The position numbers and the translations under genes were made by a program. The notes beneath the pieces are model-generated. The model was given only the letters and a program-made list of their open reading frames with translations. It had not been told where the DNA came from and ran no database searches. Of a stretch of DNA of 64,000 bases, positions 53,296-62,955 are shown in pieces (the stretch's first letter is position 1; each line of letters starts with the position of its first letter). The DNA is from Urmitella timonensis. GTDB taxonomy: Bacteria > Actinomycetota > Actinomycetes > Actinomycetales > Actinomycetaceae. The stretch spans positions 372,001 to 436,000 of the forward strand of contig FQLW01000006.1 of the NCBI GenBank assembly GCA_900120415.1, read 5' to 3'.

Positions 53296-55253
53296 TGCCA
53301 GAACTGAACTGGGTCGGCAAAGACAAGGTGATCACCCACCACCTCGACGTTCCCTACCGCGTCCTCGACCGCCAATACTCCTACAACGAGCACGGGCAGC
53401 ATCAGGAGGATAACGGCTCCCAGAACATGATCATTCATGGCGACAACCTCGAAGCCCTCAAAGCTCTACTACCAAAATACGAAGGCAAGGTTGACTGCAT
53501 TTATATCGATCCTCCCTATAACACAGGCAACGAAGGCTGGATCTACAACGACGCCGTCAACGACCCACGAATCAAGAAATGGCTTGGCGAAGTCGTCGGC
53601 AAAGAAGGCGAAGACCTCTCCCGCCATGACAAGTGGTTGTGCATGATGTACCCGCGCCTGCGGCTGTTGCAGCGTTTGCTTGCGCCGACTGGCGCTATTT
53701 TTGTTTCGATTGATGACAATGAGGCTGCCCACCTGAAGGCTATGTGTGACGAGATCTTTGGGGCTCGTTGTTTCGTGGCTGATATTTCGTGGCAGCGCAC
53801 CTATTCGACCCGTAATGATTCCAAAGGCATTCCAGCGGAAGTTGAGCACTTGTTCGTGTTCTCCAAACAGCCCGACTGGAACCCCAACAAGCTCGAACGC
53901 ACCGACGAGATGGACGCTAGGTATTCAAATCCCGACGGTGACAGTTCAGCATGGAAGAGCGGAGATGCGACGGCTCCAGGTGCAGCTACGCATCAGGGGA
54001 TGGTGTACGCAATCCAACACCCAATTTCAGGGAATTTTATCTATCCAGCTCAGAGTCGATGCTGGACTTTTGAGCAGCCGGAAATGCTTCGGATCATGTC
54101 TGGCTGGACTAATTACGAGTTGCGGGACTTGGATGACACTGCAGAACGGGCGAGAGTCTGTGGTGTTGATCCTGCCGAGGTCAAGCCGGGCGTCATGGGC
54201 ATCGTTCTTGCCAAACCACTGGACCAAGCTCGAGCTGACGCCCAAACCGTCTACGAGCGCGGTCGATGGCCACGGCTCTACTTCACAAAGGCGGGCCTGG
54301 GCGGAATTGCACGGAAGATCTATCTCGATCAGGTAGAAGGCCTGCTGCCAACGAACTTCTGGTCATACGAGGTTTCGGGGCACACGGATGAGGCGAAGAA
54401 GGAGGTCCGGGCGATCTTCGATGGCCGTGTCGCGTTTGATACTCCGAAGCCAACCCGGCTTATCGAACGGATCTTGAAGATCGCGACTAAACCTGGGGAC
54501 ATTGTCCTCGACTCATTTGCGGGGTCTGGTACGACGGGCCATGCAGTGCTCAACGTCAACAAGGCTGATAAGGGCGAGCGTTCGTTTATCCTTGTCGAGC
54601 TAGGTGATTATGCCGACTCGGTGACTGCTGAGCGTGTCCGTCGCGCGATCACTGGCTACAAGGGCGAGTCAGAAGAATCGATCACGCTGTACGAGCACAA
54701 GCTCACGTTGACGGCGATGAAGAAAGCCGACGGCCTGCTCGCCGAGGCAAACAAAATCTACCAGGAAGCTCAGGGCAAGTACACCAAGGTCTCCCGCCCG
54801 AAGATCACCACGAAAGTGACAGGTAAATCGGGTAGCTCCTATCTACAAGTTGTCGCCACACAGTCTCACGACCATGACGTTTCGGGTACGGGAGGTGACT
54901 TCTCCTTCTATGAGCTTGGCGCGCCGCTTCTTGTTGATGGTGACTTGAACCCAGACGTGCCGTTGGATCGAGTGTGCGAATACATCTGGTTCACCGAGAC
55001 AGGACAGGCGTTCTCGAATCCGACCAGTGCTCATCCGTATTTCTTAGGACGGCATGAGGATGCGTCGTTGTTTTTCGTGTATGAGCCGGATCGGGCAACG
55101 GTTTTGGATCGTGACTATCTGGCTTCGATCCCTCCTGAGTGCGCCGCCGGTTCGTATGTGATTTATGCCGATACCTGTTTGTTGTCGGATGAGGAGCTGC
55201 GCTCGCTGAATATCACGTTCAAGAAGATCCCTCGGGATATCACCCGTCTCTAA
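53295..55253 (+). CDS. mod: Type III DNA methyltransferase (Mod)
   Basis: A 652-residue adenine-N6 methyltransferase of the beta class: motif IV DPPYNTGN at residue 72 and motif I DSFAGSGTTGHAVL at ~405. The middle region (about 150-370) should be the target recognition domain. It methylates one strand at an asymmetric site and gives Res its specificity. It lies 12 nt before res. Length and motifs are intact. Confidence 0.95.
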   Translation: MPELNWVGKDKVITHHLDVPYRVLDRQYSYNEHGQHQEDNGSQNMIIHGDNLEALKALLPKYEGKVDCIYIDPPYNTGNEGWIYNDAVNDPRIKKWLGEVVGKEGEDLSRHDKWLCMMYPRLRLLQRLLAPTGAIFVSIDDNEAAHLKAMCDEIFGARCFVADISWQRTYSTRNDSKGIPAEVEHLFVFSKQPDWNPNKLERTDEMDARYSNPDGDSSAWKSGDATAPGAATHQGMVYAIQHPISGNFIYPAQSRCWTFEQPEMLRIMSGWTNYELRDLDDTAERARVCGVDPAEVKPGVMGIVLAKPLDQARADAQTVYERGRWPRLYFTKAGLGGIARKIYLDQVEGLLPTNFWSYEVSGHTDEAKKEVRAIFDGRVAFDTPKPTRLIERILKIATKPGDIVLDSFAGSGTTGHAVLNVNKADKGERSFILVELGDYADSVTAERVRRAITGYKGESEESITLYEHKLTLTAMKKADGLLAEANKIYQEAQGKYTKVSRPKITTKVTGKSGSSYLQVVATQSHDHDVSGTGGDFSFYELGAPLLVDGDLNPDVPLDRVCEYIWFTETGQAFSNPTSAHPYFLGRHEDASLFFVYEPDRATVLDRDYLASIPPECAAGSYVIYADTCLLSDEELRSLNITFKKIPRDITRL

Positions 55254-55265
55254 GGAGTGTTGGTC

Positions 55266-57908
55266 ATGGAGTTGAAGAAGTATCAAAACCGGGTGATCGC
55301 CGATCTGGAGGATTACCTCACCCAGCTTAACGAGCAGCCCACTCTGAGCGAAGCTTTCAAGATGTTTTGGGAGTCTCGCCATATTGAGGTTGGCACCCCG
55401 CAGATGCCGGGCTACCAGAATGTGATCGATGGCGTCCCGCACGTGTGTTACAAGGTCCCAACTGGTGGTGGGAAGACGTTTTTGGCGTGTGCGTCGGTGA
55501 AGCCGATTTTCGAGGCTTTGCCGCCGACGCGGAAACAGGCTGTGGTGTGGCTGGTGCCCTCGGATTCGATTTTGACGCAGACGTTGGCGGCGTTGAAGAA
55601 TCCCTCGCACCCGTATCGGCAGAAGTTGAATACTGATTTCGGTGGCCGGGTTGAGGTGTATTCGAAGGAAGAACTGCTGGCGGGGCAGAATTTCAGTCCG
55701 TCGACGGTGGCTGAGCAGTTGTCGGTGATGGTGCTCTCGTATGACTCATTTAGGACACGAACGAAGGATGGTCGTAAGGCATACCAAGCGAACGGGAATC
55801 TCGCCTCGTTCGCGACTGCGTTTGGTGCCCCGGAGCAGCCGATCGAGAATGCGGATGAGACGGCTTTATTTCAGGTGATTAACCAGTTGAATCCGGTTGT
55901 GATCGTGGATGAGTCGCACCATGCGACGAGCACGTTGAGCCAGGAGATGCTCACGGATTTCAACCCAGCGTTCATTCTTGATCTGACCGCGACCCCGAAG
56001 CGGCAAGCGAACGTGATCTCGTATGTGGATGCGCTCTCGCTCAAGAACGAGAGCATGGTCAAACTTCCGGTCATCGCATATAACCGGGCGTCGCAAAAGG
56101 ATGTTGTCACGGATGCGATCGATCTTCGCCGTTCTCTAGAGGTCGCTGCTACACAGCAGTATGAAAGTGGTGGCGCTTATATTCGACCGATCGTGTTGTT
56201 TCAGGCTCAGCCGAAGACGAGCGAGGATGCGACTTCATTTGAGCGGTTGCGTGACAAGCTCGTCAAGGCGGGTATTCCTGCCGAGCAGATCGCGATTAAG
56301 ACCGCCGACGTAAACGAGCTCAAGGGCGTGGATCTGCTCAGCGAAGAGTGTCCGATCAGGTTCATCATCACGGTGAACGCGTTGAAGGAAGGTTGGGATT
56401 GTCCCTTCGCCTACATTCTGGCGTCGTTGGCGAACAAAACCAGCCAGGTTGATGTTGAACAGATCCTTGGCCGTGTTTTGCGCCAACCCCACGCCAGGAA
56501 GCAGCCGAACACGTTGTTGAACATGAGCTACGTGTTGACCTCCTCGAACGATTTCGGCGCCACGCTCAAACAGATCGTTGCCGGGCTCAACAGCGCAGGA
56601 TTCTCCAAGCGTGACTTCCGTGCAGCCGATCAAGTCGCTTTCGATTTCACTGGCGCGAGTCAGCCAAGCAAACCCGCCCCAACGTCTCCAGTCCCAGAGG
56701 ATAGTGTGGACGTTGAAGAGTTCTTGGAGTTCGATGAGCAGGAAGTTGCAGCTGATCTGGATGCGCGAGAAAAATCCGCTAGTTCACCAGAGCCTTCGGC
56801 GGATCCGACGGTGGCTTCGATGATCGAGCAGGCCGCTCAGCAAGGTGTGGACTATGAGCAGGAGGCCGAAGAAGCTGCACAGATGGGTGAGGGCTTCGTG
56901 CCTTCAGATTTGGAGGATGCTGTGGACACAAGCTTCGTGAACCCCGAATTCGCTGACGAGATCGCGACCCTTCGCCTTCCCCAATTCGTCATTCAAGAAC
57001 CCGGATCAGCATTGTTCCCGACCGCTCATGAGGGATACAACGAGCTCAAGCACGAGGCGCTAGCCGGTGACTTCGACTTGGCTACGAAAGACATCGATAT
57101 CGACTTGTCGACGGCAGACGAGCAGATGTACAAGATCGACGTGCGAAAAGACTCAGAGGTTCCTAAAGCGTTCCGGATGTCGAGCACCGACCAAAAGTTC
57201 ATGCGCGAACACTTCTCGAAACTGAGCATCGAAGGACAAAAACGTAACACAGCTGAAGCGATCTACCAACGGATCAAACCGATCAATTCGATCACTGACT
57301 CTGACCTGCGGGCATACATCGTGCGGACGGTTGAAGCGTTCGGCACCGAGCAGCTGCTGACCTATCAAGAGCACCCGCATGCGGTAGCAAGCAAGGTCAA
57401 GCAGAAAATTGACGGTCTTTTGGAAGCGCATAAGGTCAAGAGATTCTATGAGGACATCGAGACCCGACGCGTTGATGTTCAACAACTCTATGCGTTCCCG
57501 AAAGCGATCCAGCCTATTCATGCCTCCTCCCTGATTGGCGGCTCCCTGTATGAGGCCGAAGACAAGATGAACGGCTTTGAGCTCGAACTCGCTGGTCGCT
57601 TCTCTGGAATGGACAACGTTCGCTGGTGGCACCGGATCATTGAACGCAAGGGCTTTTGCCTCAACGGTCCGTTCAACCACTACCCAGATTTCGTCGTGAT
57701 GACCACCAACGGCACCATCGTGGTCGTCGAGACCAAGGGTGAACATTTGAAAAACGACGATTCTAACCGCAAGATCAGGCTCGGGCGGGCGTGGGCGAAC
57801 ATGTCTGGCAATGGCTATCGCTACTACATGGTCTTCGAAGATGGCGTCACTCCACCGGACGGGGCGGTTACTTTGTCGGAGCTCGTGCGTATCCTCGAAA
57901 AGCTGTAG
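55266..57908 (+). CDS. res: Type III restriction enzyme (Res)
   Basis: An 880-residue protein: helicase motif I PTGGGKT (residues 65-71), motif II DESHH (~215), motif III DLTATPKR, motif VI EQILGRVLRQPHAR, and a C-terminal PD-(D/E)XK nuclease with PD at 807-808 and E-T-K from 822 (PDFVVMTTNGTIVVVETKG). It translocates on DNA and cuts when two Mod sites meet head to head. The ATG at 55266 has AAGGAG 8 nt upstream. An acidic insertion lies at about 480-560. Confidence 0.95.
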   Translation: MELKKYQNRVIADLEDYLTQLNEQPTLSEAFKMFWESRHIEVGTPQMPGYQNVIDGVPHVCYKVPTGGGKTFLACASVKPIFEALPPTRKQAVVWLVPSDSILTQTLAALKNPSHPYRQKLNTDFGGRVEVYSKEELLAGQNFSPSTVAEQLSVMVLSYDSFRTRTKDGRKAYQANGNLASFATAFGAPEQPIENADETALFQVINQLNPVVIVDESHHATSTLSQEMLTDFNPAFILDLTATPKRQANVISYVDALSLKNESMVKLPVIAYNRASQKDVVTDAIDLRRSLEVAATQQYESGGAYIRPIVLFQAQPKTSEDATSFERLRDKLVKAGIPAEQIAIKTADVNELKGVDLLSEECPIRFIITVNALKEGWDCPFAYILASLANKTSQVDVEQILGRVLRQPHARKQPNTLLNMSYVLTSSNDFGATLKQIVAGLNSAGFSKRDFRAADQVAFDFTGASQPSKPAPTSPVPEDSVDVEEFLEFDEQEVAADLDAREKSASSPEPSADPTVASMIEQAAQQGVDYEQEAEEAAQMGEGFVPSDLEDAVDTSFVNPEFADEIATLRLPQFVIQEPGSALFPTAHEGYNELKHEALAGDFDLATKDIDIDLSTADEQMYKIDVRKDSEVPKAFRMSSTDQKFMREHFSKLSIEGQKRNTAEAIYQRIKPINSITDSDLRAYIVRTVEAFGTEQLLTYQEHPHAVASKVKQKIDGLLEAHKVKRFYEDIETRRVDVQQLYAFPKAIQPIHASSLIGGSLYEAEDKMNGFELELAGRFSGMDNVRWWHRIIERKGFCLNGPFNHYPDFVVMTTNGTIVVVETKGEHLKNDDSNRKIRLGRAWANMSGNGYRYYMVFEDGVTPPDGAVTLSELVRILEKL

Positions 57909-57939
57909 GCGGGAAGGACACCTTTTGGGAGAATACGAG

Positions 57940-58860
57940 ATGGCACAGGCGACAATCACATCAACGCTGCGCGGTGACACGTTTGCGTCCACGTTCACCG
58001 AGGTGGCGCATTCGAACACGTTAGGTCTTCGAAACGACGAACAGTTACGCCTGTTCCATCTGTCTGTCCAAAACAACCGCTTCGACCACACAGCCCTCGT
58101 CAAGTTCCTCAAACGAAACGTTGGACGCTATGTCTTCTCGCGTGCCGAATACGAAGGCTATAAGCAGCGAGACGATCTCGAAGAAGTCGCTCTCGACGCT
58201 GTGAGCCGGATGCGTTCACAACAAGACGGCATGGGGCTGGGCGAAATCTTGCTCTACGTCCTGCTCGAACAAATTCTCGAAGCACCCAAAGTGTTGAGCA
58301 AGATCGAGCTCAACCAGGCCCGAGGCCAGATCCACAGCCGCTGTGACGCCATCCACCTGCTCACACCAGACGGTCAGCGAACCACCAGCAGTATCGTGTT
58401 TGGAACCTCCAGCGTGGTCGGCAACATTGGGGATGCCATCACTGCAGCATTCGAGCGCGTCGTAGACATCGAAAAGAACCGAACACGCGAAGTTCAGCTC
58501 GCTGAGAATACCGTGTTCACCAAGACCCTCGACGAAACGACCGCAGGATACGTGAAGGATCTGTTGATCCCGAAGCCGGGTGGGGCACCCGTGTTCGATA
58601 CTGCCTATTCGATGTTCCTGGGCTACGACATCGGTTTAGATCCAAAGAACTATGGCAACCAGCAGTATCGGTCTGCACTCGATCAGAAAATGCAGGGTGA
58701 TATCGCCGCGCACGCCCAAATGATCGCCAACGAGATCAACACCCGAAACCTAGATAACTACTCGTTCTACATTTACGTTTTGCCCCTCAATGAAGTAGAC
58801 GTTGACGCGGTCGCAATCATGGATGGGCTCGTGGGCGGGCAAGGTGGTAGCCATGTCTGA
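57940..58860 (+). CDS. hamA: Hachiman HamA (DUF1837), apparently lacking the nuclease E-x-K
   Basis: A 306-residue protein with the DUF1837/HamA core: a GLGEILLYVLLEQILEAPKVLSKIEL helix-strand region (residues 99-124), CDAIHLL (135-141) and IVFGTSSVVGNIGDAITAAFE (152-172). HamA is the effector nuclease held by HamB. In family members as I know them, the segment at 154-158 is FGESK or FGEAK, with Glu and Lys forming the PD-(D/E)XK site; here it is FGTSS. The start at 57940 follows GGGAGA. The stop overlaps hamB by 8 nt. The E-x-K loss would imply an inactive nuclease or a shifted catalytic residue. Confidence 0.85.
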   Translation: MAQATITSTLRGDTFASTFTEVAHSNTLGLRNDEQLRLFHLSVQNNRFDHTALVKFLKRNVGRYVFSRAEYEGYKQRDDLEEVALDAVSRMRSQQDGMGLGEILLYVLLEQILEAPKVLSKIELNQARGQIHSRCDAIHLLTPDGQRTTSSIVFGTSSVVGNIGDAITAAFERVVDIEKNRTREVQLAENTVFTKTLDETTAGYVKDLLIPKPGGAPVFDTAYSMFLGYDIGLDPKNYGNQQYRSALDQKMQGDIAAHAQMIANEINTRNLDNYSFYIYVLPLNEVDVDAVAIMDGLVGGQGGSHV

Positions 58861-61495
58861 CAAGCAAGTAACAGTCGGCGATCTCGTATTTGCCGACATC
58901 GACTCCAACGAATTCCTCAAACAGCTGTACGCCAACCTGCTCCACAACTACGGCTTACATCGATTAGGGCTGGCGAATCGTCAACCATACGACGTGGATC
59001 TTGAAGCAGCGCTGCGGTTCGCTGACCTGCTCTCGAAATCAACCCACCCCACCAACCGTGACCAGCATAGGGTATGGGCGCAAGAAATCGCGCTCCTCTG
59101 CCACATCCTGTATCCGAATGATCCCCGCACGAAAGCATACGTTCCTGCAATCTTCACCACGCTAGGCAACTACCCAGGCCTGAAGCAGCTGGGCGTGACT
59201 TCCGATGCAGGCATCCTCGACGCCGCATTCAACGCCTACCAAGCCGAATACCTCACCGTACCCGGTGATAGGTCGATGAAGTTCTTCGCGCCGCAAAAGA
59301 AAATCTACGACCGCCTCACTGACGGCAAGTTTTCCTTCTCAGCCCCAACATCCTTGGGCAAGTCCTTCATCATGCGCACCTTCATCACCAACCAGATCAA
59401 ATCCGGGGTGAAGGCCAACTTTGCGATCATCGTGCCGTCAAAAGCGCTGATCAACGAGACGCGCTCGAAACTGATCGCTGACCTTGGCGAAGACCTAGAA
59501 CGACACAACTACCGAATCGTCAGTGCTGCAGGTGACATCGTGCTCGAAGGCGATCACAACTTCATCTTCGTACTCACCCCAGAACGCCTGCTTTACCTTC
59601 TGATCGGCAAACCTGCGATCGAATTCGAGTACATCTTTTTCGACGAATCACACAAACTCTCAGGCAAGAACAGCCGCGCCCCGTTCTACTACCAAACCGT
59701 GACAATCCTTCAACACCGCCACAAGCCACCACACTTCGTCTTCGCTTCACCCAACATTCCCAACCCAGAGGTATTCCTAAGGCTGGTTGATCCAAACTCT
59801 GACGAAAATGAAACCAACGCGGTCGCAACCCAGTATTCGCCAGTCGCACAGTTCAAATACCTCGTCAACCTGCACGAAAACACCATTTCCAGTTACAACG
59901 ACCACACCCAAGAATTCACGCACCTAGCCTCACTTCAAGCTCAGGACGCTACCGTACAGGGCATAACCCGATTTGTTAGTGAATCATCACGAGGTTCAGA
60001 TCACCGTGGGCAAACCATCGTGTTTCATTCTGCCCGACATCACGCAGTGCAAGCGGCACGTGACTATGCCCAGGGTTTGGCAGACCTCAACGATAAAGAC
60101 TTGGACGCTCTCGCAAAAGACATCGAACGCGACGTCCACGAGGACTACTACCTCAGCGATCTCATCCGTAGAGGCGTCAGCTACCACATCGGCTACCTCC
60201 CACCAGCAATCCGCGAACGCATCGAAGGCCTGTTCCGCGAAGGCAAAATCTCGACACTATTTTGTACCAGCACGCTTCTAGAAGGAGTCAACCTTCCCGC
60301 CGACAACCTCGTCATCACAACCAACAAAATCGGCAGAGCAGGAATGACAACAGTCGACTTCAAGAACCTGATCGGCCGAGTCGGACGTATCGAGTTCAAC
60401 CTCTACGGCAACGTATTCATCATCGTGGGCAACCAACTTGCATCCGAGCAAAAGGCAAAGGAACTCCTGCAAGCGAACGTTCCTGCACAGACGCTATCCG
60501 TGCAAACCGACTCACAAATTATCAGCAAGAAAATGAAGCAAGGAGTCGTTGCTGATCTTCAAGAAGGACAGATCGAGTTCGCCAAGGGAGATGAAAGCTA
60601 CGAGCGCTACAACATGAAGCGCAAATTCGGACTCATGCTCTTACGCGACATCACCACAGGACGTCAAAGCCTGGTGCGTGAAGAATTCTCCGACTACCTC
60701 GACGACCAAACCATCAGCCGAATCCGAGAGTCCTTCGCGCAAAGAGAAGGGCAACAAGACGACGACATCAACGTATCTGTCGACCAAGCAGAATCCTTAA
60801 CTCAAGCTGTCCGAGCCGGACTCAAATACCCGCGCATCTCTCCAGACGGGAAGTTCAACTACGACGAAACTCTCGCGTTTCTCGAAAGGCTCGCCTCAAT
60901 CTTCAAATGGCGCGTCTACGACCCCGAAACACTCGGAAAAACAGATAAGTACGGCAACCAGCTCACGATGCTGCGCTGGTACACCGTATTGCTTACACAA
61001 TGGATGGAAGGTCACGGACTCCGTTCGATCATGAACCGTGCCCTCCAGTACCGCCTGCAACAAGGAACGCTCTACATCAAAGGGCAAGGAGAGATCCGTT
61101 ACGAGAACACGCTCCAGCACCGCAACATCGTCATCAGTGAAATCCTGAAAGTTCTTGAAGACGTCATCCTCTTCAGCCTGTCGAACTACTTCCTCAAATT
61201 CTCCAACGAATACAAGAAGGTCCACGGAGTAGAGCAGTTCGACAACGACTGGTACGAATACGTCGAGTACGGCACGACGAAACAGAAAACCATCCTTCTC
61301 CAACGGCTGGGATTCACCCGCGAGAGCGCCACCTACATTCGAACCAACGTTTCCAATGCAATCTTCCTTCACGAAGGAAAGCCCCACCTGAACCCGATTC
61401 TTCTCGAAAGCTCGAACATCAACGTCCGCAAAGAAGCCAACGAAATCAGATACAACGTGCCAGAAGCCTTCTCGATGCCAGATTTTATGTTCTAG
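58853..61495 (+). CDS. hamB: Hachiman HamB helicase
   Basis: An 880-residue superfamily 2 (Ski2-like) helicase: motif I SAPTSLGKS (163-171), motif II FDESHK (263-268), motif V TSTLLEGVNLPA and motif VI LIGRVGRI (~506-513), then a long C-terminal region unique to HamB-type proteins. HamB senses damaged or free DNA ends and, in known systems, releases HamA for DNA degradation. The start at 58853 is within the hamA stop region (ATGTCTGA). It is the last gene of the operon. All helicase motifs look intact. Confidence 0.92.
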   Translation: MSDKQVTVGDLVFADIDSNEFLKQLYANLLHNYGLHRLGLANRQPYDVDLEAALRFADLLSKSTHPTNRDQHRVWAQEIALLCHILYPNDPRTKAYVPAIFTTLGNYPGLKQLGVTSDAGILDAAFNAYQAEYLTVPGDRSMKFFAPQKKIYDRLTDGKFSFSAPTSLGKSFIMRTFITNQIKSGVKANFAIIVPSKALINETRSKLIADLGEDLERHNYRIVSAAGDIVLEGDHNFIFVLTPERLLYLLIGKPAIEFEYIFFDESHKLSGKNSRAPFYYQTVTILQHRHKPPHFVFASPNIPNPEVFLRLVDPNSDENETNAVATQYSPVAQFKYLVNLHENTISSYNDHTQEFTHLASLQAQDATVQGITRFVSESSRGSDHRGQTIVFHSARHHAVQAARDYAQGLADLNDKDLDALAKDIERDVHEDYYLSDLIRRGVSYHIGYLPPAIRERIEGLFREGKISTLFCTSTLLEGVNLPADNLVITTNKIGRAGMTTVDFKNLIGRVGRIEFNLYGNVFIIVGNQLASEQKAKELLQANVPAQTLSVQTDSQIISKKMKQGVVADLQEGQIEFAKGDESYERYNMKRKFGLMLLRDITTGRQSLVREEFSDYLDDQTISRIRESFAQREGQQDDDINVSVDQAESLTQAVRAGLKYPRISPDGKFNYDETLAFLERLASIFKWRVYDPETLGKTDKYGNQLTMLRWYTVLLTQWMEGHGLRSIMNRALQYRLQQGTLYIKGQGEIRYENTLQHRNIVISEILKVLEDVILFSLSNYFLKFSNEYKKVHGVEQFDNDWYEYVEYGTTKQKTILLQRLGFTRESATYIRTNVSNAIFLHEGKPHLNPILLESSNINVRKEANEIRYNVPEAFSMPDFMF

Positions 61496-61509
61496 CCCCC
61501 GCACTAGGT

Positions 61510-61545
61510 ACCCGCTAACGCAAGCACTCGCCCAGACCCCCTTGG
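61510..61545 (-). repeat. Inverted relative of the left boundary repeat
   Basis: On the minus strand it reads CCAAGGGGGTC, nine nt, GCTTGCGTTAGCGGGT, matching 2263-2298 at the same spacing. It begins just after the hamB stop. Confidence 0.65.
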
Positions 61546-61638
61546 CTTCAAACGGACGCCACCCCAGTGGGCGTTACAGCGACGACCGTCGGATCGCCAA
61601 ACCTCCAGCGAAGTAGCGAGCAGCCCCAGAAACAGCAA

Positions 61639-61659
61639 AACCCCTGTTCAAAAGGGGTT
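61639..61659 (+). terminator. Terminator of the defence operon
   Basis: AACCCCT (61639-61645) and AGGGGTT (61653-61659) form a 7-bp stem with a 7-nt loop, 140 nt after hamB. A T-rich stretch follows 15-30 nt later. Confidence 0.55.
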
Positions 61660-61678
61660 CAAGGGCTCAAGCGGCTTT

Positions 61679-61694
61679 TATCATTTTCGACGTC
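61679..61694. repeat. 16-bp inverted match to the DNA beside tRNA-Gly
   Basis: TATCATTTTCGACGTC is the exact reverse complement of 2219-2234, which begins 5 nt after the tRNA. On the left side the match abuts the 26-bp direct repeat. Confidence 0.6.
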
Positions 61695-61818
61695 TAAGTA
61701 TCTGAACGTAGGTGCAAGCACAAGCGCGGAACGCGTTTGAATGCTTGTGACCGGAGTGAAGAAGGGTCGTAGGGAGCGCAGCGACCGAGCACCCGCTCGA
61801 CTTAGACCTCGGATTTGC

Positions 61819-61880
61819 TAAGTACCCTTTTGCGTTAGCGAGTATCGCTTAGGGGCGAAAAATCGCTTGCGTTAGCGGGT
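61819..61880. repeat. Right copy of the boundary repeat (26-bp exact core)
   Basis: 61819-61844 is identical to 2233-2258; the similarity continues with AAAATCGCTTGCGTTAGCG. The rest of 61496-62150 has no convincing gene. Confidence 0.8.
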
Positions 61881-62150
61881 TTGGGTTTTACGTCACCTAG
61901 TACCCTGTTTTCCCTATTCGGGTAGGGTTTTGGGGTTTAACTCGTTAACGGAGATGAAGAATGTGTCTTTCTGACTTGCAAATAACGCTGTTCTAGTGGT
62001 TTCGGTATGAGTTCTTTTTTAGCTAACCCTCAATCAAGGCCAATCTTCAAACCGAAAGACGAATCAGCTACCGGCATTTCCCTCTCTTTCTGGTAGCGGC
62101 AGTTATGGGATAATCAGTGAACGAGCACGTAAAAAGGGGAAAGGCCATGT

Positions 62151-62339
62151 ATGGGAAAGAGCAATGCGCGAGTGCGTAACTGGTTGATGTTGGTAGCTGT
62201 TGGGCTATTATTTGCAGCTGTTTGTTTTGCTGTTTTCGGGTTCACGCACGTGGTTTCGCCGGTCACCGCTATTGGAAATGTTGCTGGTTTTCTGATAACT
62301 AGCCTGGTCGTGGGTTTTTTGCGCTGCGTAAATGAATGA
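62151..62339 (+). CDS. Small membrane protein
   Basis: A 62-residue protein with two hydrophobic segments (about 11-30 and 38-56). GGGGAAAGG lies upstream. It overlaps the next gene start by 8 nt. Family unknown. Confidence 0.6.
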   Translation: MGKSNARVRNWLMLVAVGLLFAAVCFAVFGFTHVVSPVTAIGNVAGFLITSLVVGFLRCVNE

Positions 62340-62955
62340 TGCGCAAAAGGTCGTGTTTTTGCACGGGTTGGGTGAAACCCGTGATGTTTGGAACCCGGTA
62401 ATAAAACAGCTTCCGCAAACCGAGTGCATATCTCTAGAGGTTTTGAGAACGAAACCGCCTTTGGATTCTTGGTCGCTCAAGGACGTATGTGCCCGGATTG
62501 CTGATTCGCTGACCGAACCAGTTCACTTGGTCGGGTTATCTTTGGGTGCAGTGATTGCTTTAAATATCGCCCTCACCCATCCGGGCAAGGTGTCTTCACT
62601 GTTTGTTTCAGCTCCGCAAGCTAAACCCCCAAAACTGTTGATGAATCTGCAAAAGACACTAATGCGAGTTTTACCAACAAAATGGGTCTGTCCGCCGCAG
62701 CTTAGCAAACCTGAGCTGGTGGGTGTGCTCGATAGTTTGAAAGATTTAGACCTCACTTCGCAGCTACCTGCTTTATCCATGCCCGTAACTGTGGTTTGCG
62801 GTAGCAAAGATAAAGCAAATCTGCCTGCCGCCCGCAAAATCTAAAGCCTTATCCCCACAGCTCACCTAGAGGTTATCCAAGGTGCAGGCCATCAATGGCA
62901 CGCCACCCATCCTCAGCTATTCACCTGTTATCTCACGAAACATTTAGCCCACTAA
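62332..62955 (+). pseudogene. Alpha/beta hydrolase interrupted by an in-frame stop
   Basis: The frame starts MNDAQKVVFLHGLGETRDVW, has the nucleophile elbow GLSLGA and the acid region CGSKDKANL. A TAA at 62842-62844 then interrupts, and the same frame goes on for 36 more codons with HLEVIQGAGHQWHATHPQLF, containing the expected catalytic His, to TAA at 62953-62955. The fragment before the stop (170 residues) lacks the His. Nonsense mutation or sequencing error. Confidence 0.8.

Noticed and set aside
2233-61844. The 26-bp direct repeat as attL/attR of the serine recombinases
   Set aside because: Serine integrases usually leave only a short common core, their site should lie next to recombinase A near 8.65 kb, and the repeat belongs to a family with several copies; kept only as a boundary repeat.
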